Part shown: piece after piece, positions 24,051 through 35,008 of the stretch
Layout of the letters: each line of letters starts with the position of its first letter
Position numbering within the stretch: position 1 is the first letter of the stretch
Assembly: GCF_022965805.1 (NCBI RefSeq)
Contig: NC_133114.1
Location: 10,684,261-10,748,260, forward strand
Direction of reading: 5' to 3'
Length of the DNA stretch: 64,000 nt
Source of the DNA: Primulina eburnea
Lineage: Eukaryota; Streptophyta; Magnoliopsida; Lamiales; Gesneriaceae
Notes under the pieces: generated by a model
Told to the model about the DNA's origin: nothing
Seen by the model: only the letters and a program-made list of their open reading frames with translations
Databases searched by the model: none
Program-made: the position numbers and the translations under genes

Positions 24051-25457
24051 TTTTTTTTTTTTTTTCTTCCTTCAGAAGTTTGAAGAAAGAAACGAGGAAA
24101 AGTTCGTAGAAATCTCACGCCTTTACATTTCATAGATTTGTGATTTGTGCAAGATATGTCCGTCTGATTTTCAATCCGACTTCAGTACTGTATTCTTATC
24201 GACGAGAGCTTCAACTGGACGTAAGTTTTACTACGTTTTGATATGATTTGAAATTATGATAGTGAAAGAATCGGATATGATTCATATATGGTGTTTTTGA
24301 TATAATAGACATCGTATAATCGAAATCGAATTGAAGAACAGATGTTGTATGAAATTTTTATGAATTTCAGAATTCATTTGATTAAGATTTGATATTAGAT
24401 TTGTATGGTTATCGATTATAAGTTGTGGGAATTGATATATGTTGATTTGTATTGCTGGGTATATTGAGATTGTGCAGTTATGCCATTAAAACATAATTAG
24501 ATTGAGTTTTATTTATATCAAGTATTGACTTGAGTGGTGTATTGATATTATACTCCTCAATATTGTCATTGCCAGATTGAGTATTGACAGGCTTTGAGTT
24601 CGAGACTTCGACATAGTCAGATTGACAGAAAGAAAGATATAAATCAATGTTAACCGGGAGATCGACTAGAGTCAGATTGGACTTAATTTTCCCAAAAACC
24701 ACATACTTTACCTTATTGCATTGATGTTTGCAATTAAATGAGATTGATATGCTTAGTCTATTGAGTTATAACAAAGTGTGTACTGAGTCGTAGGCGGAGA
24801 TGCCTAGTCATTGGCGGAGATGCCAAGTCTTTGGCAGATATGCCAAGATGTTTGGTTTATATCGATGTTTGCTTAGGAGCAGATCGGCACCTATTGCTGA
24901 GATTCGATATATGAGACAATGTCCAGAAACCGGGATCTCTAGATTAGAGATGAGTCGAGTCTGAGATGACGAGTCAATTAGTTGATTTATAGTTTTATAT
25001 CGATTCATGTTTTCAGATTCGATACATGTTATTGATGAATGTTTATGCTTTTATATATGTTTTTATATGATTGCATTTATTCATTGTTTATATTGGGATT
25101 ATATTCTCACCCGAGTTATCCAGATGTTGTCGTGTTTGTATGTGTGCATGACAACAAGTGGGACATGATCAGGATCAAGAAGAGGATGAGAGAAGACAAG
25201 TTAGTGTGGAGATCCAGATCAAAAGTAGAATAGGATTCAACACTTGCTATATAGTAGTTGAACCCTAGTTTGATGTTATTGTATCCAGTACATGACTTGT
25301 ACGTTTACTTTTGATATGTATATCAGATTGATTACATCACGTTTCCGCACTTGTATTAAACAAAATAAAAAAAAATTAGAACCTGTTTATCTTAATTGAT
25401 TGAATTATTCCAAAGAACGATTAAGAAATGAATTAGCGTCCGGGTCCCCACAGCAGG

Positions 25458-25469
25458 TGGTATCAAAGC
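25458..25469 (+). other. Primer binding site of element A
   Basis: Tggtatcaaagc lies six bases after the 5' LTR end. It matches the initiator-Met tRNA site TGGTATCAGAGC with one change. Confidence 0.85.
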
Positions 25470-25743
25470 AGTAGGCTCTAGCATTTTAGGTTCTTGAGAC
25501 TGAGATAGAAGCTGGTGAGCGGTGTAGAATGAGTTTTCTTTCCTTGCTTGTGCATGCTAGCAATCTATTATGTTTTACTGCTTTGGAATACATGTTTACC
25601 TGTATTATCTGATTTGATTTAGTAATATGTATTATTGAGAATGAATCAGAACCGATTCTTGATCAGTAGTAAGATGATCAGAGGGGGAACTGAACTGAAA
25701 CTTAATTGTTGTATTGGGTTACTAATCTTTTTGATAATCAGAT

Positions 25744-26830
25744 ATGCCTCCTCGACGAATCCTAGAACAGGGCAGTACTTCTGCAAATCCAATGGATGTG
25801 ACAGCAACTCCGATGGAAACGTTACTGAAGAGATTTCAGTCGTTCAAACTGCCAACCGTGAAAGGTTCAGAGACTTCTGTTGATTGTGAGTGTTGGTTAG
25901 ATGATATAGATATGCTGTTTGATTCCTTGGATTATACCGATGAGCGCCGAGTCAGACTTATTGGGCACCAGTTGCATGATGTTGCAAAGAACTGGTGGAT
26001 TACGACAAAGAGAGCGTTGGAACATCGAGGTACGAATATCACTTGGAATGTATTTAAGACTGAGTTTTATCAGAGATTTTTCCAGTGCCATATAGAAAAG
26101 ACAAGGGTGCAGAGTTTGCAAATTTGAGATAGTGTCAGTTAAACATAGAAGAGTATGTGGCCAAGTTCTCTACCTTGTTGAGATTTGCTCCACAGGTGGC
26201 TGAGAACGACGAAGCTGATCAGTTCATCAATGGCCTGAATCATGAGATATTTACATTGGTAAACACATGGCGACCGAATAAATTTGCTGATGCCCTAAAC
26301 AGAGCCAAGGGAGCCGAAGCCGGTATGATTAGACAGAAAGGAGCTTCGTATGTTCCTCCAGCACCGAGACTACAGCAACCACCTCCCAAATTTGAGAGTG
26401 ACAGGAGCAGTGGTGGAAAGAAAGAGTATCTGAAAGCCAGAGGAAGACATTTTAAGAAATCTGGCAGCAGTTCTTCTAGCTCCAGTGGTTCCAAACAGAG
26501 CCAGAGTTATATCGGGGCTTATTGCAGAACTTGCGGAGGGAGACATCCGACTGAGCAATGGCAAAAAGTGATTTGTAGTTGCCGTATTTTCAGACAGCAG
26601 GGACATTTTTCTAGAGTATGTCCACAGAGAGGTTCCCAGGGATCCCAGGTAGCAGAATCAGCTGGATCAGTGGCTCAGACTGATAGAAGATCTTCAACTG
26701 TTCATTCCTTACAGCGACTACCGACTACTACTCCGTCACAGCAGAGGCCAGGAGGAAGCCAGACGGTTAGCTAGCCTCCTAGACAATAGGCCAGAGTATT
26801 TGCTTTGACATAGGAGCAGGCTCAGGAAGC
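25744..26830 (+). pseudogene. Decayed gag of element A
   Basis: The frame starts MPPRRILEQGSTSANPMDVT. It then carries the capsid-like region (CWLDDIDMLFDSLDYTDERR, WWITTKRAL, VFKTEFYQRFF) typical of Tekay/Del gag. A stop follows at about 26125 and a frame change leads into FSTLLRFAPQVAENDEADQF and FADALNRAKGAEAGM. A Ser-rich linker and a zinc-knuckle-like Cys/His region (about 26520-26640; CRTCGG and CRIFRQQGHFSRVCPQ) end it. The first Cys of the main knuckle reads CRIF rather than CFxC, so it is probably non-functional. Confidence 0.85.
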
Positions 26831-26849
26831 ACCAGACAATGTTGTTGCA

Positions 26850-29800
26850 GGTAACTGTTCTTTATGTGGTTACCCTGCTTATGTATTGATAGATACGGGT
26901 GCTTCCCATATGTTTATTTTTGAGCGATTTGCTTTGATGCATGATTTTCATGTTGAGTCTTTGTCTGCTGTAGTGTCTGTCTCTTCTTCTTTGGGGACAT
27001 ATTTGATATCAGTGAATTCTATGAAACATTATATGCTACAGTATAACGGGCATGAGATTGATTTGGATTGCATTGTACTTGGATTGTCTGATTTTGACTG
27101 TATTATCGGTATCGATATGCTGACCAAGTAAAGACCTACCGTTGATTGTTTCCATAAGATTGTGAAATTCAGACCTGAGATGGCTGAAGAATGGAAATTT
27201 TATGGTAAGGGTTCTAGAGCTAGAATTCCTTTGATATCTGCATTGTCTATGACTCGATTATTGCAGAAAGGAGCAGAGTGGTTCCTTGTATATTCAGTTG
27301 ACTTACTGAAATCGAGCCCATCATTGGCTGATTTGCCAGTGGTGTGTGAGTTTGTTGATGTCTTCCCAGATGAGATTCTGGGATTGCCTCCGATTTGAGA
27401 GATAGACTTCAGCATTGAATCCAGGTACAGTCCCGATTTCCAGAGTTCCATATAGAATGACACCGATTGAACTGAAATAATTGAAAGAGCAATTGGAAGA
27501 TTTACTGGCCAAGGGTTACATCAGACCGAGTGCCTCTCCTTGGGGTGCACAAGTATTGTTTGTGAGGAAGAAAGACGGTTCAATGAGACTTTGTATTGAC
27601 TACGGGCAACTGAACAAGGCTACGGTAAAGAACAAATACCCTTTGTCTCGTATTAATGATTTATTTGATCAGTTGCAGGGTTCTTCTGTATATTCAAAGA
27701 TCGATCTGAGATCTGGATATCATCAGCTGACAGTCAGAGATTCTGATATCTTAAAGACATCGTTCAGAACCAGGTATGGACATTATGAGTTTATTGTCAT
27801 GCCGTTCGGTTTGACGAATGCTCCAGCTGTATTTATGGGTCTGATGAACCGTGTGTTTCAGAAATATTTCGATGATTTCTTGATTATATTCATTGATGAT
27901 ATTTTGATTTATTCGAATAATATGATTGAGCATGCTGAACATTTGAGAACTGTGTTACGAATTTTGAGGGCTGAGAAATAGTATGCAAAACTGTCGATAT
28001 GTGAATTCTGGTTGAGACAGGTTGTATTTCTGGGTCATATCATATCCGGAGATGGTATATCAGTTGATCCCTGCAAGGTTGAAGCCGTGATTTCTTGGCT
28101 GAGACCGACATCAGTGCCAGAGATTCGTAGTTTTATGGGTTTAACAGGATATTACCGTCGATTTATTAAAGATTTCTCGAGTATTGCTAAACCGATTACA
28201 CAACTGACTCAAAAGAATGCACCATTTGTTTGGTCAGAAGACTGTGAGTCCAGTTTTCTTGAGTTGAAAAAGAGACTGACCAGTGCTCCGATCTTGACGA
28301 TTCCATCAGGTACTGGTGACTTTGTTGTTTATTGTGACGCTTCTCACAGAGGATTGGGTTGTGTTTTGATGCAGCGAGGACATGTTATCGCTTATGCTTC
28401 GAGACAGTTGAAGCCACATGAATCCCGCTACCCAATTCATGATCTTGAATTGGCAGCCATTGTTTTTGCATTGAAGATATGGCGACATTACCTATACGGT
28501 GAGAAGTTTGAGATTTATTCTGATCACAAGAGTTTGAAATATCTGTTTTCACAGTCAGAATTAAACATGAGACAACGAAGATGGTTTGATTTATTGAAAG
28601 ATTTTGATTGTGAAATCAAGTACTATCCGGGAAAATCCAATGCAGTAGCTGATGCACTAAGTCGAAAGGTATGTTCTTTGTCCTTATCGACTATTGGTGT
28701 TTCAAATTTGATAGAAGATTGATGTTTGTCTGTATTGGTATTTGAGACAGATCATAGACCATTGAGACTTTATGCTGTTCAAGTCAAACCAGAGTTGATT
28801 TTGAAAATTAAACCGGCCCAGAAAGTTGATCATAATATTCAGAACTCGATATCGATGGTCAGAGCAGGACATCGATCAGAATATCAGGTACATGATAGTG
28901 TACTGTATGTGAATAATCGTCTTGTTGTGCCAGATGTTTCGGATTTGAGACGACAGATATTGTCAGAAGCGCACAGCAGTCGATTCAGTATTCATCCTGG
29001 TAGCATAAAGATGTATAATGATTTGAAAAGACAGTTCTGGTGAAAACAGATGAAAGATGATATTACAGAGTTTGTATCCAGATGTCTGAATTGCCAACAG
29101 ATGAAAGCAGAAAGAAAGAAACTAGGAGGTCTATTACAGAGCTTGTTGATTCCTGAATGGAAATGGGATCACATTTCCATGGACTTCGTGACGAAGATGC
29201 CACGATCCTCCAGAGGTTGTGATGCGATTTGGGTCGTTAATGACAGATTGGCCAAATCCGCATGCTTTATTCCGTACAAGATGACGTATCGAAATAACCA
29301 GATGGCTGAGATTTATGTCAAAGAAGTGGTCAGATTGCACTGATTGCCGAAGTCGATTGTATCAGACCGTGATCCTCGATTTACTTCGCACTTCTGGCAG
29401 ATTTTACAGCATGCTCTAGGTACGAAGTTACATCTGAGTACCGCATATCATCCACAGACCGACGGACAGTCAGAGCAGACTATCCAGATACTGGAGGATA
29501 TGCTGAGAGCTGTAGTGCTTGATTTTAGCATTAATTGGCAATAATCTTTGCCACTTTGTGAGTTTTCGTACAACAATAGCTATCAAATGAGTATTGAGAT
29601 GACACCGTTTGAAGCGTTGTATGGTAAGATGTGTAGACCCCCTCTGTATTGGGACGATATCTCTGAGGTACCTGAGATTGGACCTGATATGATCAGAGAT
29701 ATGACCAAAAAAGTGAAGCTGATTCAAAAGAGAATGAAGGCAGCTCAAGACAGACAGACCAAATATGCCAATGTTCGATGTATACCATTGGTATTTGAGG

Positions 29801-30230
29801 CAGGAGACCGAGTGTTCTTAAAGATTTCACCTTTCAGAGGAGTTGTCAGATTTGGCAAGAAAGGGAAGCTATCTCCACGTTATATTGGGCCGTATGAGAT
29901 TCTCGAGAAGATAGGAGATCGTGCCTATCGACTCGCATTACCGCCTTCTCTATCTGGAATACATGATGTCTTTCATGTATCTTTGTTCCAGAAGTATATT
30001 CCCGATGCTTCACATATTATTCAGCCAGGCGAGGCCGAACTTGACGAGACTATGGGTTACTTTGAAAAACCGATCCAGATTCTCGATCGTAAAGAAAAGC
30101 AGCTCAGAACGAAGACTATTCCGCTTGTGAAAGTTCAGTGGAGTCGTCATGGCATTGAGGAAGCTACCTGAGAGACTGAATCAGACATGAGACAGAGATT
30201 CCTAGAATTATTTCACTGATGTGAGTTCCT
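26850..30230 (+). pseudogene. Decayed pol of element A (PR-RT-RH-INT-chromodomain)
   Basis: Protease has the motif [11 protein letters not shown] (about 26885). RT starts near 27480 ([20 protein letters not shown]) with the catalytic FIDDILIYS near 27890. RNase H has [14 protein letters not shown] (about 28330) and integrase has the HxxC zinc region and D-D-E core ([33 protein letters not shown]). A chromodomain follows from about 30070 (IQILDRKEKQLRTK to VQWSRHGIEEAT). From 27480 to 30230 everything is in one frame, broken only by stops (27979, 28720, 29041, 29341, 29542, 30169). One frameshift lies near 27420. Several stops are TGG to TGA or CAG to TAG, as cytosine deamination would give. 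Confidence 0.9.
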
Positions 30231-30299
30231 ATTTGTTTATGTTATAATTCCTACCTTATTTGATTTGATTTCCTATGACTTCGGGGACGAAATCAGATC

Positions 30300-30313
30300 T
30301 TAGGGGAGAGAAA
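30300..30313 (+). other. Polypurine tract of element A
   Basis: The purine-rich ttaggggagagaaa abuts the 3' LTR start TGTAATGACC and would prime plus-strand synthesis. Confidence 0.75.
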
Positions 30314-30854
30314 TGTAATGACCGAGATTTTATATCATTTTAAGCTGAGATTATTGATTTTGAATTGATGTGATTATAGACGGACCATTCTGAGAGTAGA
30401 TTGGGCAAAGCATATGAATTATGCAATATTTGGACAGAACTATTGGCGCCCGAGCGGTAGAAAATGACCACCCGAGCGCCAATGTTCAATAAGGGAATTT
30501 CATGGAAAGAATGTCTGACGCCCGAGCGGTAGTTTTTGACCGCCCGAGCGCCAGTGTTCAACAAAAATATGTCTCGAACAGAAGGTTCCGCGCCCGAGCG
30601 TTAAATTTTAACCGCCCGAGCGCCGACAGAAATGTTTGAAGAACGAGCCACATATCTTCAGCGTGCAAGTGGGTATATATATAAGTTTTTCTTCCTTCAG
30701 AAGTTTGAAGAAAGAAACGAGGAAAAGTTCGTAGAAATCTTACGCCTTTACATTTCATAGATTTGTGATTTGTGCAAGATCCGTTCGTCTGATTTTCAAT
30801 CCGACTTCAGTAATGTATTCCTACCGACGGGAGCTTCAACTGGACGTAAGTTTT
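30314..30854 (+). repeat. 3' LTR of element A, part 1
   Basis: This piece matches 23601 to about 24230 of the 5' LTR, including the three palindromic modules (30443-30627), and lacks the TA/GT expansion. It is cut after cgtaagtttt by insertion B. Confidence 0.92.
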
Positions 30855-31768
30855 TGATGTGAATCTTGACACGAATAAATAGCAAACACGATTAAAAATA
30901 AAACGCACCCTCTATTCAACGACGATAATAAGATTCGTATGTTTTCCCGATCTTTTGAATCAAGTATTGTTGTGTTATTCGCCTCTAAACTACGAAAGTC
31001 TAGCAACAAATAAACACGGAATAACAATCGAAAATTAGAACGAACCTTCGAAGAACGATGCCTACGACAATCCGCACAAGAACGATCGACAAACGCCACA
31101 AAGTTATAAACTTTGATAAGTTTGATTTGATTTAACAAAGCTAAAGCCTTGAAAAGTTGAGAGAAAAATCTCACAAATTTGATAAACTCAAAATAATATG
31201 TGTATTGTGTGTTAAAATTTCGTCCAAGATGTTTACATATCAAAAAGGATTACTAGAATCTAGTTTCCTAACAAAGTAAAACTCTAAAGAAGGAAATAAA
31301 ATCGCGCAGAAAACACTAGACACGGACCCCGTGCAGACCTCCGTGTCCGGGTCCGTGTACATACTGTAAATAATCTTCAATCGGAAACAAGGGACACGGA
31401 CCCCGTGCTCACCTCCGTGTACGGGTCCGTGTAGGCACTGTCTTCGCCAAATACATAGGGCACGGACCCCGTGCCTGGGTCCGTCTTCAGGTCCGTGCAG
31501 GCACTGGAATAGCTCATCTCATGAAGTACAAGACACGGACCTCGTGTGCAGGTCCGTGTGCAGGTCCGTCCAGACTCGGTCTGCTCCATCAATGCTTGAA
31601 TGATATTCCGTTGGCCTCCAAACGTACTCCCATGCATCACGACCCCTTCAGGCTTGCTCATGACTCCTTGTAGTGCCTCCTTGAATCTCTTTAGTCGACC
31701 CCTCGTGATTGGTCCCTCCGACAACTGCAAAGGATCCCATGCTTTCCTTGGGACGTCCATGTTCGCAT
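30855..31768 (-). repeat. 3' LTR of element B
   Basis: This 914-bp LTR, read on the minus strand, starts ATGCGAACATGG and ends TTCACATCA. It holds four tandem palindromic modules (31318-31575), with arms such as ACACGGACCC/GGGTCCGTGT. The end of the integrase frame overlaps its first part. Confidence 0.9.
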
Positions 31769-32771
31769 CATCCTCCCCTTCTTGAAAAGGATTTGTCCTC
31801 AAATCTTGCTCATCACCTACATCAAACAACGACAAATCACTAACATTAAATGTAGAACTTACGTTGTACTCACCTGGCAAGTCGAGTTTGTAGGCGTTGT
31901 CATTGATCCTCTCAAGAACTTGGAATGGTCCATCGCCCCTAGGTAATAGCTTTGAGCGTCGCTTCTCCGGAAACCTCTCCTTCCTCAAGTGTAGCCACAC
32001 GCAATCACCCTTCTCGAATACCACCTTCTTTTTCCCCTTGTTAGCTTGCTTGGCATATTGCTCATTTCTCTTTTCAATATTGGCTTTGGCCTTTTCATGC
32101 AACCCCCTAACAAATTCAGCCTTCTTTTTGCCATCCATGTTTAACCTTTCACTCACAGGTAAAGACATCAAATCCAACGGAGTCAAAGGATTAAAACCGT
32201 ATACAATTTCAAATGGCGAATAGCTAGTAGTAGAATGCACACAACGATTATAAGCAAACTCAACAAATGGCAAGCAATTCTCCCAATTCTTTAAGTTCTT
32301 CTTGAGAATAGCACGTAATAAAGTTCCTAACGTCCTATTGACTACCTCAGTTTGACCATCAGTTTGAGGATGACAGGTCGTAAAAAACAGTAATTTAGTG
32401 CCAAGTTTAGCCCACAGTGTTTTCCAAAAGTAACTTAGGAATTTAACATCACGGTCCGACACAATAGTCCTAGGCATGCCTTGCAGCCTAACGACTTCTC
32501 TAAAGAACAAGTCCGCAATGTTAGATGCATCATCAGTCTTGTGACAAGCAATAAAGTGTGCCATTTTAGAAAACCTATCCACAACAACAAATATAGAGTC
32601 CCTCCCCTTCTTTGTCCTAGGTAACCCCAAAACAAAGTCCATAGAGATATCAACCCAAGGTTCACTAGGGACGGGAAGTGGTGTATATAATCCATGTGGT
32701 AGTGTCCTAGACTTAGCTTGTCTACAAGTTACGCACCTCTCACAAATACGCTCAACATCACGTTTCATGTG
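31377..32771 (-). pseudogene. Integrase of element B, frame continuing into the 3' LTR
   Basis: The zinc-binding end [13 protein letters not shown] is followed by the catalytic core: D in [18 protein letters not shown] in [14 protein letters not shown], and E in [22 protein letters not shown]-terminal domain follows ([40 protein letters not shown]). The frame passes the LTR border at 31768 and continues through [16 protein letters not shown] to a Thr/Cys-rich tail encoded by the palindromic modules, stopping at 31377. In CRM elements the pol frame is known to extend into the 3' LTR. A TGA in place of the expected Trp codon (32772-32774) separates this frame from RT-RNase H. Confidence 0.88.
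31769..31783 (-). other. Polypurine tract of element B
   Basis: Read on the minus strand this is aagaaggggaggatg, directly before the 3' LTR. It lies within the pol frame, as expected when coding sequence runs into the LTR. Confidence 0.65.
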
Positions 32772-34520
32772 TGGTCAATAGAAATGTTCATGCAAAGCAT
32801 TCAGAGTTTTTGCCACACCAAAATGTCCCATTAAGCCACCCCCATGTGCCTCCCTAACAAGTAATTCACGAATAGATGATCTAGGGATGCACAATCTATT
32901 TTCTCTAAACAAGAAACCCTTATGCAAGTAGAATTTATCATGTGGACCATGCATACAAGTTTCAAACACATCCTTAAAATCCTCATCTAGCACATAAAAT
33001 TCTTTAACAAGCTCAAACCCCAAGATTTTATATTCCAAAGTAGAGAAAAGTACATGCCTCCGTGATAGTGCGTCGGCCACTATGTTTTCCTTACCTTGCT
33101 TATACTTGATCATGTAGGGGAATGTCTCTATGAAGGCCACCCAATTAGCATGCCGCTTGTTCAGCTTTTGTTGCCCCTTGAGGTGCTTTAAAGACTCATG
33201 ATCCGAATGAATCACAAACTCTTTAGGCCTCAAGTAGTGCTGCCACGTCTCAAGAGCCCTCACAAGTGCATAGAACTCCTTGTCATACGTGGGATAGTTC
33301 AGCGCTGCCCCATTGAGCTTCTCACTAAAGTATGCCACCGGCCTCCCTCCTTGCATCAACACGCCACCAATACCTACACCTGAAGCATCACATTCAATTT
33401 CAAATGTATTAGCAAAATCAGGTAACACAAGTAAAGGAGCATTAATCAACTTTTGCTTAATGAGATTAAAGGACTTCTCTTGCTCCTCGCCCCAATAGAA
33501 TGGAACGTTTTTCTTGATCACCGCCGTCATCGGTGCCGTCAATGTGCTAAAATCTTTGACAAACCTCCTATAGAAGCTTGCAAGACCATGAAAACTTCGA
33601 ACTTGACCAACATTAGTAGGCGTTGGCCAATCTCGAATAGCACTTACCTTGTCTTCATCAACTTGTATACACTGTGAACTTACCACAAAACCAAGGAAGA
33701 CAAGTTTGCTAGTACAAAAATCACATTTCTTCAAGTTAGCGTATAGATTTTCAGCCCTTAATGTGATTAGCACAAGTTTCAAGTGGTTAACATGCTCTTC
33801 TAGATTTTTGCTATATACTAGGATATCATCAAAATAGACCACAACAAATTTTCCTATGTGTGCACGCATAACATGATTCATCAACCTCATAAAAGTGCTA
33901 GGTGCATTAGTTAAGCCAAAAGGCATAACCATCCACTCATACAACCCATATTTAGTTTTAAAAGCAGTTTTCCACTCATCACCTTCTCTCATCCTAATTT
34001 GGTGATACCTACTTCTCAAATCAATTTTACTAAAAATGCAAGACCCATGCAATTCATCTAACATATCATCTAGCCTAGGTATGTGATGCCTATACTTAAT
34101 GGTGATGTTATTGATTGCCTTACAATCCACACACATACGCCATGAGCCATCTTTCTTAGGGACTAGTAAAACGGGCACCGCACAAGGTGACATGGACTCA
34201 CGCACAAACCCTTTATCTAATAGCTCACTTACCTGTCGTTGCAGCTCCTTAGTCTCCTCCGGATTGCTCCTATAAACTGGACGGTTCGGCAAGGCACTCC
34301 CGGGCACCAAATCAATTTGGTGCTCAATCCCCCTCAATGGTGGTAAGCCTTGAGGTAGCTCCTCCGGAAATACATCGTCTAATTCCTGCAATAGCGAAAC
34401 AATAATGCTCGGAAGGGATCCGGCTATTTCACTTGTGTTAAGGAGAATCTCCTTGTAAAGTATTAACACAAGTGGTTCATGTGTGTGCAATAATTGTTTC
34501 AACTCACCTTTTTGGGCCAT
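32772..34520 (-). pseudogene. Reverse transcriptase-RNase H of element B
   Basis: This frame of 581 codons holds the RT fingers and palm ([55 protein letters not shown]) with the catalytic [11 protein letters not shown]. The connection domain has [19 protein letters not shown]. RNase H has [40 protein letters not shown] and VADALSRR, followed by the start of the integrase H/C region ([14 protein letters not shown]). It is intact apart from the terminal [13 protein letters not shown] where [10 protein letters not shown] is usual suggests one damaging substitution. Confidence 0.9.
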
Positions 34521-35008
34521 ATATGATTTCTTTTTGGCCTCTTTCCTCTCCTTTTCTTTTCTCTCATTTTCTTTCCTCTTTTTTTTTTTGTTTTGATGGC
34601 TATCTCACTCTTTTGATCACTCTTTTTTTCAGCCATTTCATTTTTACTTTCAAAGGCCATCTCACTTTTTATTTCACTCCTTTTTTCGGCCTCATCTCTC
34701 TTTTTCTTTTTCAATTGGTCCTCCAATACTTGCTTTGGGGACAAAAGAAGCAATACAACGGATTCTTTCTTTAAAACAAAAGAGTAACGATTTTTGAACC
34801 CATCATGAGTAACATGCCTATCAAATTGCCAAGGCCTACCCAACAAAATATGGCAAGCATGCATTGGCACCACGTCGCACAAAACCTCATCCACATACTT
34901 CCCAATAGAAAAGGACACTAGAACTTGCCTATTTACTTTCACTTCCGCACAATCATTCAACCATTGAAGCCTATATGGTTGAGAGTGTTTTATTGTTGGC
35001 AATCCCAA
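34521..35008 (-). pseudogene. Protease and linker of element B
   Basis: The frame continues from gag after a TAA stop (35009-35011): LGLPTIKHSQPYRLQWLNDC, VPMHACHILLGRPWQFDRHV, then a long Lys/Glu-rich linker (about 34500-34740). The protease active-site region (VCNVIIDGGSCTNVAS, a D-G-G-S variant) lies just upstream in the gag frame. RT is in a different frame, so a frameshift must lie in the Lys-rich linker near 34500-34600, where a T run on the plus strand (34579-34589) is a likely site. Confidence 0.8.

Larger units (their letters stand above)
23601..25452 (+). repeat. 5' LTR of element A
   Basis: The LTR has TG...CA ends. It contains three GC-rich palindromic modules (23730-23908), then a (TA)37 tract where the 3' LTR has only a short TATA stretch, then a CT-rich leader. 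Further on come repeated gcggagatgcctagtcattggcg units (about 24793-24850) and the end gcgtccgggtccccaca. Confidence 0.92.

Noticed and set aside
23627..24135. Long open frames across 23627-24133 (-) and 23926-24135 (+) with poly-Ile/Tyr stretches
   Set aside because: They come from the TA microsatellite, which is open in both directions, inside LTR A. There is no coding signature.
31318..31575. Regularly spaced short repeats considered as a CRISPR-like array
   Set aside because: The units are imperfect palindromes in a plant LTR and are repeated in the partner LTR. Spacers are not unique and there is no cas gene; this is a eukaryotic genome.
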